From an uncultured Alphaproteobacteria bacterium (GTDB lineage: Bacteria > Pseudomonadota > Alphaproteobacteria > HIMB59 > GCA-002718135), in the NCBI GenBank assembly GCA_902615845.1, contig CACMQS010000008.1:1-64000 (forward strand): DNA of 64,000 nt, given 5' to 3'. Below are positions 52,894-64,000 of the stretch, one piece after another. The notes under the pieces are model-generated. The model ran no database searches and had not been told where the DNA came from. It was given only the letters and a program-made list of their open reading frames with translations. The translations under genes and the position numbers were made by a program. Numbering within the stretch: the stretch's first letter is position 1; each line of letters begins with the position of its first letter.

Positions 52894-52994
52894 TTCGATA
52901 TAATACAAAAAAATATACGAAATTTTAAAAAAAATGTTAAGAGATTCCGTATAATTTAGTATATCTACTCAAAGTATTAAGGGAGCGCTTATTT

Positions 52995-53516
52995 ATGTTT
53001 TACAAGTTTTTAATCTCTACATTTATAGTTTTATTCGTTGCCGCTTGTGCAACAAAACCAAAAGACTCTGCTGACTCTTCAGGTTCAGGTTCAAGCAGTT
53101 CTGGGAGTGACGTTTCTTCAGAGGGAACTATTACTGAGACTGCTGGAAGCGGAATAGTTTCTGGATCTCAAGAGGATTTAATCGTTAACGTCGGCGATAG
53201 AGTATTTTTTGGATACGATAGCTCAGATTTAGACTCTGACGCTTTAGAATTACTTCAAGATCAAGTTGCATGGCTTAAGCAGAATAGCGATGTTTCAGTA
53301 ACTATTGAAGGACACTGTGATGAAAGAGGAACTAGAGAGTACAACTTGGCTCTTGGAGAAAAAAGAGCACAAGCTGTTAAAAATTATCTCATCGGTCTTG
53401 GTATAAATCCCGATAGAGTTTCAACTATTAGTTATGGTAAAGAAAGACCTGCTGTTGTAGGTTCAAATGATGGTGCATGGGCTCAAAATAGACGTTCTGT
53501 AACCATAGTAAATTAA
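52995..53516 (+). CDS. pal: peptidoglycan-associated lipoprotein Pal
   Basis: The 173-residue protein has a lipobox LFVAACA (Cys18), then a Ser/Gly-rich linker, then the OmpA-like domain. GDRVFFGYDSSDLDSDALEL, IEGHCDERGTREYNLALGE with the Asp and Arg that bind diaminopimelate, KRAQAVKNYLIGLGINPDRV and AWAQNRRSVTIV are canonical. AAGGGAG nine bases before the ATG is a good ribosome site. A TATAAT at 52950-52955 in the 101-bp gap after tolB could give pal its own promoter. A hairpin terminator follows. Pal tethers the outer membrane to peptidoglycan. Confidence 0.98.
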   Translation: MFYKFLISTFIVLFVAACATKPKDSADSSGSGSSSSGSDVSSEGTITETAGSGIVSGSQEDLIVNVGDRVFFGYDSSDLDSDALELLQDQVAWLKQNSDVSVTIEGHCDERGTREYNLALGEKRAQAVKNYLIGLGINPDRVSTISYGKERPAVVGSNDGAWAQNRRSVTIVN

Positions 53517-53536
53517 TTATAATTCCTTAATACTAA

Positions 53537-53566
53537 GGCGCTATAGAAATATAGCGCCACATTTTT
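53537..53566 (+). terminator. rho-independent terminator after pal
   Basis: GGCGCTATA (53537-53545) pairs perfectly with TATAGCGCC (53550-53558) around a GAAA tetraloop, followed by ACATTTTTATCT. This 9-bp, relatively G+C-rich stem stands out in the A+T-rich context. It separates pal from cpoB, which therefore may need its own promoter or depend on read-through. Confidence 0.85.
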
Positions 53567-53593
53567 ATCTTATTTAGAAATTAAACTTGTTAA

Positions 53594-54511
53594 ATGTTAA
53601 AATACATATTTACTATTTTAATTCTATTATTTTCAAGTTACGCTTTTTCCAATGAAAGTGAGCTGACTATTTCCCAACAATTAGAGAGATTACAAAGAGA
53701 GGTTTCTGATATTTCAAAAGAAGTGTTTTCAAATTCTTCAAATAAATCCAATGGAACAAATAATGATTTTGTTAAAAATCTTTCTGCTATTGATTTACGA
53801 ATATATGATATAGAAAATGATATTAAAAATTTAAATTCTAATTTAGAAGAATTGTATTTTCAATTAGATGATATTTTAAATAAGTTAGAAAACTTAGAAG
53901 TAGTTTTTGATAATTTTCAACTAGACAACTTAAATAATGTTGAAGTAAATACCAATGAAGTTTCTCAAAATAGCTCCGAGGTTAAAAGTAATAATTTAAT
54001 TGATAGTGAAACTGAAAATACGCTCGGAACATTAAACATCACAAAAAGTACAAATGAGACATCTGAAGAAGTAGTATCAGATGATCAGAATGTTATTTCT
54101 AATGAAAAGCAAGAATTGTTGTCACCTGAAGATCAATTCCAAATAGCATTTGATAATATACGAGACAAAAAATGGCAAGATGCCAAAATTTCCTTTGAGC
54201 AGTTTATTGCAGACAACCCTGATAATCAACTATCAGGTTCAGCACATTATTGGCTTGGAGAATTATATATTTTAGAAAAAAATTATAGAGAAGCAGCACT
54301 TGTATTTGCTGAAGGTTTTCAAAAATTTCCAGACAGTATTAAAGCTGCAGAAATGCTTTTCAAGCTTTCTCAATCATTATACCAAGTTGATAAAAGTGTT
54401 GAGGCTTGTAAAACTATGGAAAAATTAATAATTGATTTTCCAAAAAATAAAATAATTTCTAAGACCAAAAAACAAATTGTTGAATATAATTGTTTAGAAA
54501 ATAATGAATGA
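53594..54511 (+). CDS. cpoB: Tol-Pal system protein CpoB (YbgF)
   Basis: This 305-residue periplasmic protein has a signal peptide (MLKYIFTILILLFSSYAFS), an N-terminal coiled coil for trimerisation (ISQQLERLQREVSDISKEV, LEELYFQLDDILNKLENLE) and an Asn/Ser-rich linker. The C-terminal tetratricopeptide part shows DQFQIAFDNIRDKKWQDAKI, AHYWLGELYILEKNYREAAL and FAEGFQKFPDS. CpoB coordinates outer membrane constriction with septal peptidoglycan synthesis. It follows pal after a terminator and overlaps tilS by four bases (ATGA). Confidence 0.93.
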   Translation: MLKYIFTILILLFSSYAFSNESELTISQQLERLQREVSDISKEVFSNSSNKSNGTNNDFVKNLSAIDLRIYDIENDIKNLNSNLEELYFQLDDILNKLENLEVVFDNFQLDNLNNVEVNTNEVSQNSSEVKSNNLIDSETENTLGTLNITKSTNETSEEVVSDDQNVISNEKQELLSPEDQFQIAFDNIRDKKWQDAKISFEQFIADNPDNQLSGSAHYWLGELYILEKNYREAALVFAEGFQKFPDSIKAAEMLFKLSQSLYQVDKSVEACKTMEKLIIDFPKNKIISKTKKQIVEYNCLENNE

Positions 54512-55479
54512 AGCTTGCAAATAAAGAATTCATTAAAACAGTAGAAAAAAAATATACTTTTGAAAAAAAACCTTCTGTCGCTGTGGCAGTTTCTGGCGGT
54601 CCAGATAGTATGTCATTATTATTCCTAGTACATGCTTTTATAAAACATAAAAAAGGTAACTTGATAGCTTTAATCGTAGATCATCGTATTAGAAAAAATT
54701 CTAAAGATGAAGCAAAATATATTTCTACCTACTTGAATAAAAACGACATTACCTCTGAAATTCTGACTGTAAACAAAGATAAACTGATTAAGAAAACTAT
54801 GAATGAGGCTAGGAATAATCGTTATAAATTACTTACAGATTTTTGTATTAAAAATAATTTTTTGCATTTATTTATTGCCCATCACAAAGATGATAATTTA
54901 GAAACTTTTTTGAATAGAAAGATCGCTGGTAGTGACTTTTATGGTTTAAAATCAATGTCTGAATTTTCATTTTACAATAAAGTTTGCATAATTAGACCAC
55001 TTTTAAATTTTTCTAAAGATGAATTATTGAATTATAATAAGAAAAATAAAATTGAATATATTAATGATCCGTCAAATTTTAATTTAGATTATACTCGTCC
55101 TACAATAAGAAATTTTCTTAAAAAATCTGATAAAAAAACTATTACAGAAATAAATAGAGATTTTGAGAGTATACTTTTTTATTCACCACATTTCATTCAA
55201 ATGATATTTGAGATACTTGTTAATATTATTGTTAAGATTGATAGTAAAAAAATTATTGTTGATCTACAAAATATGAAAAATTTAAATGAAATTACTTCTG
55301 AAAATATTATACGAAGGATATATCAATTTTTATTTTATGGATCTAACGCCCCCCGATCAAAAAAAACTAGAATCTTAATAAGTGAAATGAAGGAATTAAA
55401 TTTTAATAATTTTAATCTTAAGGGTATGATAGTTAAAAAAAATGATGATTTTCTCACATTTTGGAGAAAAACTGTTTAA
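54508..55479 (+). CDS. tilS: tRNA(Ile)-lysidine synthase TilS
   Basis: The 323-residue protein has the PP-loop VAVAVSGGPDSMSLLFLV (SGGPDS at 29-34). LIALIVDHRIRKNSKDEAKY, NEARNNRYKLLTDFC and HLFIAHHKDDNLETFLNR, the second conserved block, follow. It is much shorter than E. coli TilS (about 430 residues) because the C-terminal domains are reduced, a common feature of alphaproteobacterial and reduced genomes. It modifies C34 of tRNA-Ile(CAU) to lysidine so that it reads AUA. That matters here because AUA codons are frequent in such A+T-rich DNA. It overlaps cpoB by four bases and precedes ftsH by 51 bp. Confidence 0.95.
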   Translation: MKLANKEFIKTVEKKYTFEKKPSVAVAVSGGPDSMSLLFLVHAFIKHKKGNLIALIVDHRIRKNSKDEAKYISTYLNKNDITSEILTVNKDKLIKKTMNEARNNRYKLLTDFCIKNNFLHLFIAHHKDDNLETFLNRKIAGSDFYGLKSMSEFSFYNKVCIIRPLLNFSKDELLNYNKKNKIEYINDPSNFNLDYTRPTIRNFLKKSDKKTITEINRDFESILFYSPHFIQMIFEILVNIIVKIDSKKIIVDLQNMKNLNEITSENIIRRIYQFLFYGSNAPRSKKTRILISEMKELNFNNFNLKGMIVKKNDDFLTFWRKTV

Positions 55480-55530
55480 TTTTCTACAAAACTATTGTGT
55501 TTTTATAATAAATTCCTATGTAATAAGTAG

Positions 55531-57432
55531 ATGAAAAACATCAGTAAAAACGTTGTATTATGGATTATAATTGGATTACTCTTAATAGTGCTATTCAATC
55601 TTTTTCAAGGAACTTCTAATAATAGAAATACATCAAAAATATCTTTTTCTGACTTCATAGCAGCAACAGAAAGTGGAAATGTTTCTGAAGTTAATATTAA
55701 TGGAAGCAACGTAACAGGATTTCTAAATGATGGTCGATCATTTAGCACATATGTTCCTAATTATCCCAATTTGGTAGATAAATTAAATGAAAGTGGGGTA
55801 AAAATTACTGCTGAGCCTTCTGAAAGATCAATGCATCCACTTCTAAGTGTATTACTTTCATGGTTTCCTATGCTTCTTTTAATTGGAGTTTGGATCTTCT
55901 TTATGCGCCAAATGCAAGGCGGTGGCGGAAAAGCAATGGGCTTTGGTAAATCTAAAGCTAAATTATTAAACGAGGCTGTAGGTAAAGTTACATTTGACGA
56001 CGTAGCAGGTATAGATGAAGCTAAACAAGAATTAGAAGAAGTTGTTGAATTTTTAAAAGATCCTTCAAAGTTTTCTAGATTAGGCGGTAAGATTCCAAGA
56101 GGCGCACTTCTAGTAGGCCCTCCAGGTACTGGAAAAACATTACTCGCAAGAGCAATTGCAGGTGAAGCAAATGTTCCTTTCTTTTCTATTTCAGGTTCAG
56201 ATTTTGTTGAAATGTTTGTAGGGGTCGGAGCAAGTAGAGTTAGAGATATGTTTGATCAAGGTAAAAAAAATGCGCCTTGTATAGTTTTTATAGATGAAAT
56301 TGACGCTGTTGGAAGGCACCGTGGTGCAGGTCTTGGCGGTGGGAATGATGAAAGAGAACAAACTCTTAATCAACTTCTTGTTGAGATGGATGGATTTGAA
56401 GCTAATGCAGGTGTAATCATTATTGCTGCAACAAATAGACCTGATGTCCTTGATCCAGCTTTACTTAGACCAGGAAGATTTGACCGTCAAATAACAGTTA
56501 ATAATCCTGATGTAATGGGAAGAGATAAAATACTCAAAGTTCATATTAAAAAAATTAAAGTTTCACCAAAATTTGACTCAAAAATTATTGCAAGGGGAAC
56601 CCCAGGTTTTTCTGGAGCTGATTTAGCAAACTTAGTTAATGAAGCAGCATTATTAGCAGCTAGAAAAAATAAAAGAATGGTTACACTTGAAGATTTTGAA
56701 AGTGCTAAAGATAAAGTGATGATGGGTGCTGAAAAAAGATCCATGGTCATGTCAGAAGATGAAAAGAAACTTACTGCCTACCATGAAGCTGGTCATGCAG
56801 TGGCAACTCTTCACTCACCAGCCTCTGATCCTATACATAAAGCGACAATAATACCGAGAGGTAGAGCTTTAGGTATGGTTATGAGACTTCCTGAAAAAGA
56901 TCAGTTGTCTATGCGAAAAGATCAAATGAAAGCGCATTTATTAATAGCAACTGGGGGCAGAATTGCAGAAGAGATGATCTTTGGTAAAGATAAAATTACA
57001 AATGGTGCAGCAAGCGATATACAAATGGTAACAAATCTATCAAAAAAAATGATCACCGAATGGGGGATGAGTGAAAAATTAGGTCGTTTGAGATATAACA
57101 GTGATAGCGAGGAGGTTTTCCTTGGGCATTCTGTTGCACAATCAAAAAATTTATCTGACTCTACAGCAAAATTAATTGATGAAGAGGTTAGATCTCTTGC
57201 AGAAGAGGCTGAAAATAATTGTAGAAAAATTCTTCAAGATAATATCGAAGAACTTCATATAGTTGCTAAAGGGCTTTTAGAGTATGAAACATTATCAGGT
57301 GATGAAATTAAAGATTTAATTAAAGGTATAAAGCCAACTCGTGATGATTTTGATAACGATATAAACACACCAAAAAAACCAGCCACATCTGTTCCAAAAA
57401 CAGGTGGATCTGCTACAGCACCAGCTAACTAA
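55531..57432 (+). CDS. ftsH: ATP-dependent membrane protease FtsH
   Basis: The 633-residue protein has two membrane helices (about 8-26 and 105-125) and an AAA domain with GPPGTGKT at 196-203, Walker [19 protein letters not shown] and the second-region-of-homology arginines in [20 protein letters not shown]. The zinc protease motif HEAGH is at 418-422. The C-terminal tail is Pro/Thr-rich and low in conservation. FtsH degrades misfolded membrane proteins, sigma-32 and LpxC in E. coli. An rpoH gene about 4 kb downstream could supply a substrate. Gene order tilS-ftsH-glmM is conserved in alphaproteobacteria. Confidence 0.99.
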   Translation: MKNISKNVVLWIIIGLLLIVLFNLFQGTSNNRNTSKISFSDFIAATESGNVSEVNINGSNVTGFLNDGRSFSTYVPNYPNLVDKLNESGVKITAEPSERSMHPLLSVLLSWFPMLLLIGVWIFFMRQMQGGGGKAMGFGKSKAKLLNEAVGKVTFDDVAGIDEAKQELEEVVEFLKDPSKFSRLGGKIPRGALLVGPPGTGKTLLARAIAGEANVPFFSISGSDFVEMFVGVGASRVRDMFDQGKKNAPCIVFIDEIDAVGRHRGAGLGGGNDEREQTLNQLLVEMDGFEANAGVIIIAATNRPDVLDPALLRPGRFDRQITVNNPDVMGRDKILKVHIKKIKVSPKFDSKIIARGTPGFSGADLANLVNEAALLAARKNKRMVTLEDFESAKDKVMMGAEKRSMVMSEDEKKLTAYHEAGHAVATLHSPASDPIHKATIIPRGRALGMVMRLPEKDQLSMRKDQMKAHLLIATGGRIAEEMIFGKDKITNGAASDIQMVTNLSKKMITEWGMSEKLGRLRYNSDSEEVFLGHSVAQSKNLSDSTAKLIDEEVRSLAEEAENNCRKILQDNIEELHIVAKGLLEYETLSGDEIKDLIKGIKPTRDDFDNDINTPKKPATSVPKTGGSATAPAN

Positions 57433-57476
57433 TTTAATTACTTCACTTTATTTATTTTTTTGAATAAAAGACATAA

Positions 57477-58824
57477 ATGTCTAAAATATTTGGTACCGAT
57501 GGTATACGGTGCTTAGTTAATGAGGAACCTCTTTCTGCTGAAACTTGTCTAAAAATTTCAAAAACGGTTGCATTCCTTCTAAAAAAGAAAAATGCTAAAA
57601 ATAGCAGGGTTGTAATCTGCAAAGACACTAGATTGTCTGGTTATTTATATGAGCCACTTGTGACAGCTGGATTTATTTCTATGGGTATGGATGTAATTTT
57701 AGTCGGCCCCCTTCCAACACCAGCTGTACCATTAATGATTAAAACTTTAAGAGCAGATATTGGAGTAATGATTACAGCTTCTCATAACACTTATGAATAT
57801 AATGGGCTGAAATTTTTTGATAGTACTGGAACAAAACTAAGTTCATTGATAGAGCAAAAGGTTGAAAAAATAGTTTTAGATAATAAAAAATATTCTAAAA
57901 TTTCAAACAACACATTTGTATCTGGAAATGCAAGAAGACTGGAAGATGCCTCAGGTAGATACTCAGAATTTTTAAAAAGCACTTTGAATAAAACATCTTC
58001 CAAGAGAAAATTAAAAATTATTTTAGATTGTGCGAATGGAGCCACATATAATATAGCTCCAAATTTATTCTGGGAGTTAGGTCATAATATAATCGCCATA
58101 AATAATAATCCAGATGGACTAAATATTAATAAAAACTGTGGTGCGGTTGATGTTAAATCACTCTCACAAAATGTCATAAAAGAAAAAGCTGATATTGGAT
58201 TTGCATTTGATGGTGATGGAGATAGGTTAATAGTTGTAGATGAAGAAGGAAAAGAAGTTGATGGTGATAAAATTATAGGATTGTTATGTAAAAATTATAT
58301 AAAACCTCAGAAAAAATATAATCAACATGATGTTATTATAACAGTCATGTCTAATATGGGATTAGAAAATTATCTCACAAATAAATTAAAATTAAAGATT
58401 AAGCGAACATCTGTTGGAGATATAAACGTTATAAATCAAATGAACAAATCCAAATCTATGATAGGAGGTGAACAATCAGGACATATAATATTGTCAGAAT
58501 ATTCTAATACTGGCGATGGAATTTTGGCAGCTTTAAAAATCTCTGAAATTTTGATATCAAATAAAAATAAGGCGAGTAAACTTTTTGATTTGTACAATGA
58601 CTTTGCCCAGGAAAAAATTAACTTAAGTTATAAAACAAAGAATACCAAACTGTTAAAGATCCTTGATAAGTTAAAAAAAGATAAACTATATAATAATAAA
58701 AAAATAAGATCTCTTGTAAGGTTATCTGGCACTGAGCCATTAGTTAGAATACTAGTTGAAGGGCAAGAAGTTAGTGAGGTTAAAAAGAAATCTCTAGAAA
58801 TAAAAAAATTAGTAAGGCCTTATC

Positions 58825-58832
<8 letters not shown>
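57477..58832 (+). CDS. glmM: phosphoglucosamine mutase
   Basis: The 451-residue protein begins MSKIFGTDGIRCLVNEEPLS. The active phosphoserine is Ser102 in VMITASHNTYEYNGLKFFD, with Thr where most relatives have Pro after HN. The metal-binding loop is GFAFDGDGDRLIVVDEEG, and the sugar loop is MIGGEQSGHIILSEYSNTGD. The phosphate-binding end is RLSGTEPLVRILVEG. It converts glucosamine-6-phosphate to glucosamine-1-phosphate for peptidoglycan and lipopolysaccharide synthesis. It lies 44 bp after ftsH and overlaps hisZ by eight bases. Confidence 0.97.
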
Positions 58833-62060
<3,228 letters not shown>

Positions 62061-62090
62061 AATACACCTATATCATAAATAAAATATATT

Positions 62091-63062
62091 TTAATATCTA
62101 AGCAATAATTCAATTAAATTCTTAAAATCTTCAGGAATTTCAATATTAAAATCCATCCTTTTTTTTGATGTAGGATGATCAAAACCAAGATGATAAGCAT
62201 GCAATGCTTGTCTTTCAAAATTTTTTAAAATCATGAATTTATTAAATGTATTTTTATCTTTTCCAAATTGATAAATCTTACTTTTTCCATAAATCTTATC
62301 ACCAATGATTGGAGAATTTTTGGAAGTTAAATGAAGTCTAATTTGATGTGTTCTTCCAGTATGTAAATGGCAGTCAACTAAACTGGCAATACCAAAAGTT
62401 TTTTCTAATTTAATATCAGTTTTAGAATATTTTCCAAAACCTCTATTATTTAAACTCATTTTTTTTCTATTTTTTTTATTTCTCTCTATGTACCCTTCAA
62501 TTGATTGATTATCAGGAGTTCCCCAAACTATTGCTTTATATCTACGAGATATCGTATGTTCTTTGAATTGTTCGGCTAAATTAATGTGAACATAATTATT
62601 TTTAGCAACAACAAGAATTCCACTCGTATCCTTATCTAAACGATGGACTATTCCTGGTCTAGAACTATCATCTAAATTACTTAGTTGATTATTAGTGTAA
62701 TGCATAAGAGCATTCACAAGAGTGCCGCTTTCATTTCCAGGAGCTGGATGCATTACTAAATTTGGAGGTTTATTTATAACAATTAAATCTTCATCTTCAA
62801 AAATAATGTTTAAGTCTATATTTTCAGCTGAATGTTTTGTTTCTTGCTTTAAGATAATATTTATAAAGTAATTTTCATTTTCTTTAGTTATGTAAGATGG
62901 ATCTTTTATTTCCTTTTCATCAAGACATACGTTGCCATTTAATATTAAAGTTTTAATTTGTGTTCTTGAATATCCTTCCAATTTTGAAACGAGCACTTTA
63001 TCTAATCTTTGTGAACTTAATTGTTTATTTATAGTTAATTTAAGATTATAGAATTCGTTCAT
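62091..63062 (-). CDS. rluD: RluD-type 23S rRNA pseudouridine synthase
   Basis: The 323-residue protein has an N-terminal S4 RNA-binding domain (SSQRLDKVLVSKLEGYSRTQ, LILNGNVCLDEK). The RluA-family catalytic domain has VINKPPNLVMHPAPGNESGT, PGIVHRLDKDTSGILVVAKN with catalytic Asp143 and CHLHTGRTHQIRLHL. RluD makes pseudouridines in helix 69 of 23S rRNA. Length and S4 domain match RluD over RluA and RluC, but specificity is inferred. Its ATG (complement of 63060-63062) shares bases with the start of the divergent membrane-protein gene. Confidence 0.93.
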   Translation of the reverse strand: MNEFYNLKLTINKQLSSQRLDKVLVSKLEGYSRTQIKTLILNGNVCLDEKEIKDPSYITKENENYFINIILKQETKHSAENIDLNIIFEDEDLIVINKPPNLVMHPAPGNESGTLVNALMHYTNNQLSNLDDSSRPGIVHRLDKDTSGILVVAKNNYVHINLAEQFKEHTISRRYKAIVWGTPDNQSIEGYIERNKKNRKKMSLNNRGFGKYSKTDIKLEKTFGIASLVDCHLHTGRTHQIRLHLTSKNSPIIGDKIYGKSKIYQFGKDKNTFNKFMILKNFERQALHAYHLGFDHPTSKKRMDFNIEIPEDFKNLIELLLRY

Positions 63063-63354
63063 GTCTCAAAAAATTCTTAAATTTATTGTAATATTTTTAG
63101 GTATATTAATTGTTATTTGTTTTTTAGCTCTAGTTTATGGCTTGTATATAAAAACAACAAAAAAACAAAGTAATTTAGAAACAAATTTAATTGAATATAA
63201 TTTAAATTTAGAAAAAGGGCACAAAATTACAGATATAGATATGATTGATAATAATCGGATTTTGTTTACAATAAAAAGTAATGATAAAGTTTATGCTTTA
63301 ATATATGATATAGAAACATCAAATATTACAAAAATAGATACATCTAATGAATAA
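63061..63354 (+). CDS. small membrane protein, DUF6476-like
   Basis: The 97-residue protein has an N-terminal membrane helix (FIVIFLGILIVICFLALVYG, residues 9-28) and a short extracytoplasmic tail with IEYNLNLEKGHKITDIDMID and NRILFTIKSNDKVYALIYDI. The same layout appears in the DUF6476 proteins of alphaproteobacteria, found opposite rluD. That position supports the label, and the short sequence alone is weak evidence. Its ATG at 63061-63063 shares two bases with the rluD start codon. The 3' end overlaps xseB by eight bases. Confidence 0.75.
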   Translation: MSQKILKFIVIFLGILIVICFLALVYGLYIKTTKKQSNLETNLIEYNLNLEKGHKITDIDMIDNNRILFTIKSNDKVYALIYDIETSNITKIDTSNE

Positions 63355-63565
63355 AGATAATAATTTTGAAAACAATTTAAAAAAACTTGAGTCTATTGTA
63401 GAGAAATTAGAAAATGGTGAAGTTGATTTAGAAGAATCTGTAAAACTTTACGAAGAAGGAATGAATTTAAAAAAAGCATGTGAGGAAAAATTAAAAAGTA
63501 TTGAAAGTCAAATTAAAAAAATTAAGCAAGAAAACAATAAAGTTACAAAAGAAGATTTTAAGTAA
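63347..63565 (+). CDS. xseB: exodeoxyribonuclease VII small subunit
   Basis: The 72-residue protein matches XseB: NFENNLKKLESIVEKLENGE, VDLEESVKLYEEGMNLKKAC and EEKLKSIESQIKKI. The small subunit decorates the large XseA subunit, which is not in this window. It overlaps the upstream membrane-protein gene by eight bases. The next frame downstream is tlyA, with 9 bp between. In many alphaproteobacteria ispA and dxs lie between xseB and tlyA, but they are missing here. Confidence 0.96.
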   Translation: MNKDNNFENNLKKLESIVEKLENGEVDLEESVKLYEEGMNLKKACEEKLKSIESQIKKIKQENNKVTKEDFK

Positions 63566-63574
63566 TTTTCAAAT

Positions 63575-64000
63575 TTGAGTAAAAATCTAAAAATAAGACT
63601 TGATCAGCTTTTAATGGATAGAAACTTAGCTGATACTAAATCAAAGGCCCAATCTATGATTATGGCCGGTCAAGTTTATGTAAACGATAAAATTATTACC
63701 AAAAGTGGTAACAGTTTTAATGAAAACTCAAAAATAAAAATTAAACAACTACATCCTCCATGGGTATCAAGAGGTGCATTTAAATTACTCAAAGCGATTG
63801 ATCATTTTAAGATTGATATTGAAAATAAAATTTGTCTAGATATCGGTTCATCAACTGGTGGATTCACTGAAGTTCTTTTAAAAAAAAACGCTAAAAAAAT
63901 ATATTCTATTGATGTTGGTACAAATCAACTTCATGAAAAATTAAAAAAAGAAAAAAAAATTATTAGTGTAGAAAATTTTAATGCTAAATATTTAGATAAC
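63575..64000 (+). CDS. tlyA: TlyA-family rRNA methyltransferase (partial)
   Basis: Translation from a TTG at 63575 gives 142 visible residues and runs off the right edge. The N-terminus is an S4 RNA-binding domain (IRLDQLLMDRNLADTKSKAQ, IMAGQVYVNDKIITKSG). HPPWVSRGAFKLLKAIDHF and the SAM-binding start of an FtsJ-like domain, LDIGSSTGGFTEVLL, follow. TlyA methylates the ribose of 16S and 23S rRNA cytidines, and some members have haemolysin names. The first ATG lies 13 codons inside the S4 domain, so the TTG start is favoured. It follows xseB by 9 bp. Confidence 0.9.
   Translation, partial: MSKNLKIRLDQLLMDRNLADTKSKAQSMIMAGQVYVNDKIITKSGNSFNENSKIKIKQLHPPWVSRGAFKLLKAIDHFKIDIENKICLDIGSSTGGFTEVLLKKNAKKIYSIDVGTNQLHEKLKKEKKIISVENFNAKYLDN

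Overview
The window is a gene-dense, strongly A+T-rich stretch of chromosome. Intergenic gaps are tiny, stop/start overlaps such as TAATG and ATGA are frequent, and I see no insertion sequences, prophage or CRISPR. Several families point to Alphaproteobacteria: TrcR (DUF1013), DUF1192, a DUF6476-like protein, the yebC-tol-pal-tilS-ftsH-glmM order, four-subunit sarcosine oxidase and HrcA/CIRCE control of groESL. Base composition, compactness and methylated-osmolyte catabolism fit a streamlined marine lineage of the SAR11 or HIMB59 type. The exact clade is inference.

Layout. 1-3420: surface-glycan genes (a partial OafA-like acyltransferase with SGNH domain and a GT61 glycosyltransferase) interleaved with tRNA-Gln and tRNA-Arg. 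3422-9828: SppA-type protease, CIRCE-controlled groES-groEL, glutathione peroxidase, MscS channel, AI-2E-family membrane protein, RecX. 9862-16058: ABC-2 permease, argD-argF, a lipoprotein, TrkH, ApaG, an OmpA-like lipoprotein. 16210-33956: a large one-carbon and methylated-amine block with a GcvT/DmdA-like protein, a dimethylglycine/sarcosine dehydrogenase, EtfB-EtfA-ETF:quinone oxidoreductase, SoxB-SoxD-SoxA-SoxG, formate-THF ligase and a MetF-like protein. 33990-40405: TrhO, L33, then photolyase, flavin oxidoreductase, DUF1365, cyclopropane-fatty-acid synthase and DUF2878. 40402-46162: TrcR, DUF1192, L31, and the operon tkt-gap-unknown-efp-suhB. 46248-49357: small coiled-coil protein, ZapA, 5-formyl-THF cyclo-ligase, YmdB-like phosphoesterase, YebC and a small Hjc-like nuclease. 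49363-59940: tolQRAB-pal-cpoB-tilS-ftsH-glmM-hisZ. 59940-64000: purA, rpoH, rluD, a small membrane protein, xseB and partial tlyA.

Working together. The 16-34 kb block can strip methyl groups from dimethylglycine and sarcosine. It passes electrons through ETF to quinone (dehydrogenase route) or to oxygen (oxidase route) and leaves carbon as methylene-THF, which could be oxidised to formate with ATP gain through Fhs. The GcvT/DmdA-like protein beside a MetF-like protein suggests a further THF-dependent demethylation that makes 5-methyl-THF.

The most notable unexplained items are that putative demethylase, the Hjc-like PD-(D/E)XK protein sitting between yebC and tolQ where alphaproteobacteria usually carry ruvCAB, the photolyase-linked lipid cluster, an unrecognised gene between gap and efp, and divergent genes whose start codons share bases at 63060-63063.
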